From the NCBI GenBank assembly GCA_964638795.1, contig CAZXAX010000077.1, positions 1-6,653 of the forward strand: DNA of 6,653 nt, in the 5' to 3' direction. The stretch is from CAIYHK01 sp964638795 (lineage in GTDB: Bacteria > Actinomycetota > Acidimicrobiia > Acidimicrobiales > Ilumatobacteraceae). Below the pieces are notes generated by a model. That model ran no database searches and was not told where the DNA came from. It was given only the letters and a program-made list of their open reading frames with translations. The translations under genes were made by a program, and so were the position numbers. Every line of letters starts with the position of its first letter. Positions within the stretch are counted from its first letter, which is position 1. Of this stretch, positions 6,076 to 6,653 are shown in pieces.

Positions 6076-6653
6076 GTGAAGAGCACTGTTGCACCCCTCG
6101 AAGACAACAAGGTCAAGCTTTCTATTGAGATTGATGTCGCCGAATTTGACCAAAGCATTGATGACGCGTTCAAAAAGATCGCCAAAGAGGTTCGCCTGCC
6201 TGGGTTTCGCCCCGGTAAAGCCCCTCGCAAACTTCTTGAAGCCCATGTCGGTTTGGCCGTGGCCCGTGCGCAGGCACTGCAAGACGGCATCCCTCAGTTC
6301 CTTGCCAAAGCGGTAAAGGAACACTCAGTCGATCTGATTGCCCCACCCGACATCAAAATCACTGCCGGCGAGGAAGAGGGTCCGGTTGCTTTTGATGCCG
6401 AATGTGAAATTCGCCCCGAAATTCAAGTCGGGGGATACAAGGGATTAAAGGTTGAGCTCACCTCACTTGAGCCAACTGATGAAGAGCTCGAAACAACTAT
6501 CAAAAACGAGATGCGCCGCCATGGCTCACTAAGCGACGTGGAGCGAGCAGCAGCACACGGTGATTTTGTTGTTGTTGACATTGCCGGCACCCGTGATGGC
6601 GAGCCTGTTCCTGGTCTGAACACCGATGACTGGACCTACGAGGTGGGTCGTGG
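6076..6653 (+). CDS. tig: Trigger factor, ribosome-associated chaperone (3' end beyond window)
   Basis: Trigger factor binds the ribosome near the nascent-chain exit and shields emerging polypeptides. The first 192 codons are present, covering the ribosome-binding domain and the start of the peptidyl-prolyl isomerase domain. The protein begins VKSTVAPLEDNKVKL (GTG start, read as Met), contains the ribosome-binding signature LPGFRPGKAPR (41-51, key GFRPGK at 43-48), continues with PVAFDAECEIRPEIQVGGYKGL and reaches GDFVVVDIAGTRDGEPVPG, the segment opening the isomerase domain in this family. GTG 6076 was chosen because actinobacterial trigger factors start [MV]KS-x-V; a TTG two bases earlier runs straight into a stop. 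The rest lies beyond the window, where clpP genes are commonly found in actinobacteria. Similarity of the N-terminus to Acidimicrobiia is from memory. Confidence 0.97.
   Translation, partial: MKSTVAPLEDNKVKLSIEIDVAEFDQSIDDAFKKIAKEVRLPGFRPGKAPRKLLEAHVGLAVARAQALQDGIPQFLAKAVKEHSVDLIAPPDIKITAGEEEGPVAFDAECEIRPEIQVGGYKGLKVELTSLEPTDEELETTIKNEMRRHGSLSDVERAAAHGDFVVVDIAGTRDGEPVPGLNTDDWTYEVGR

Noticed and set aside
6004..6324. N-terminal extension of the 90-aa minus-strand gene up to 6324
   Set aside because: This part is antisense to trigger factor and its translation is unlike a protein domain; the family-like sequence begins at ATG 6003.

Overview
The window looks like an ordinary chromosomal segment of a moderate-GC (roughly 50-55% by eye) actinobacterium. 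The evidence is both tRNA genes carrying an encoded CCA, GTG and possibly leaderless starts, an actinobacterial-type heterodimeric ABC exporter pair, and a small conserved protein divergent from trigger factor. The trigger factor N-terminus recalls Acidimicrobiia from memory; this taxonomic placement is an inference and was not tested.

Layout. On the minus strand, bases 507 to 1 hold the first 169 codons of an SRPBCC/START-like ligand-binding protein, cut by the window edge. A tRNA-Gly(UCC) lies immediately upstream on the same strand (584-510). A 127-bp spacer follows, with a good -10 box for the tRNA and an 11-bp-spaced direct repeat. The plus strand then carries two overlapping ABC exporter half-transporter genes (712-2445 and 2445-4331), a 106-residue ferredoxin-fold (dimeric alpha+beta barrel type) protein (4389-4709), and a 294-residue alpha/beta hydrolase (4749-5633). 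Back on the minus strand are tRNA-Pro(UGG) (5717-5641) and a 90-residue conserved protein of unknown function (6003-5731). Divergent from the latter, the plus strand begins tig (trigger factor) at 6076, cut by the right edge.

How the genes work together. The two ABC genes encode the two halves of one exporter. Half 1 has a perfect signature motif but a degenerate catalytic position and H-loop; half 2 is the reverse, so the dimer should contain one active and one degenerate ATP site. The ABM-like protein and the hydrolase each have a strong Shine-Dalgarno sequence and may form a small two-gene unit, possibly handling a small molecule. The right end is a housekeeping block (tRNA-Pro, small protein, tig). 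No mobile element, CRISPR array, rRNA or clear rho-independent terminator was seen. I found no convincing new biological system. The better leads are the tRNA-abutting start of the SRPBCC gene, the CAAGT repeats between the divergent small gene and tig, and excess CGATCG sites.
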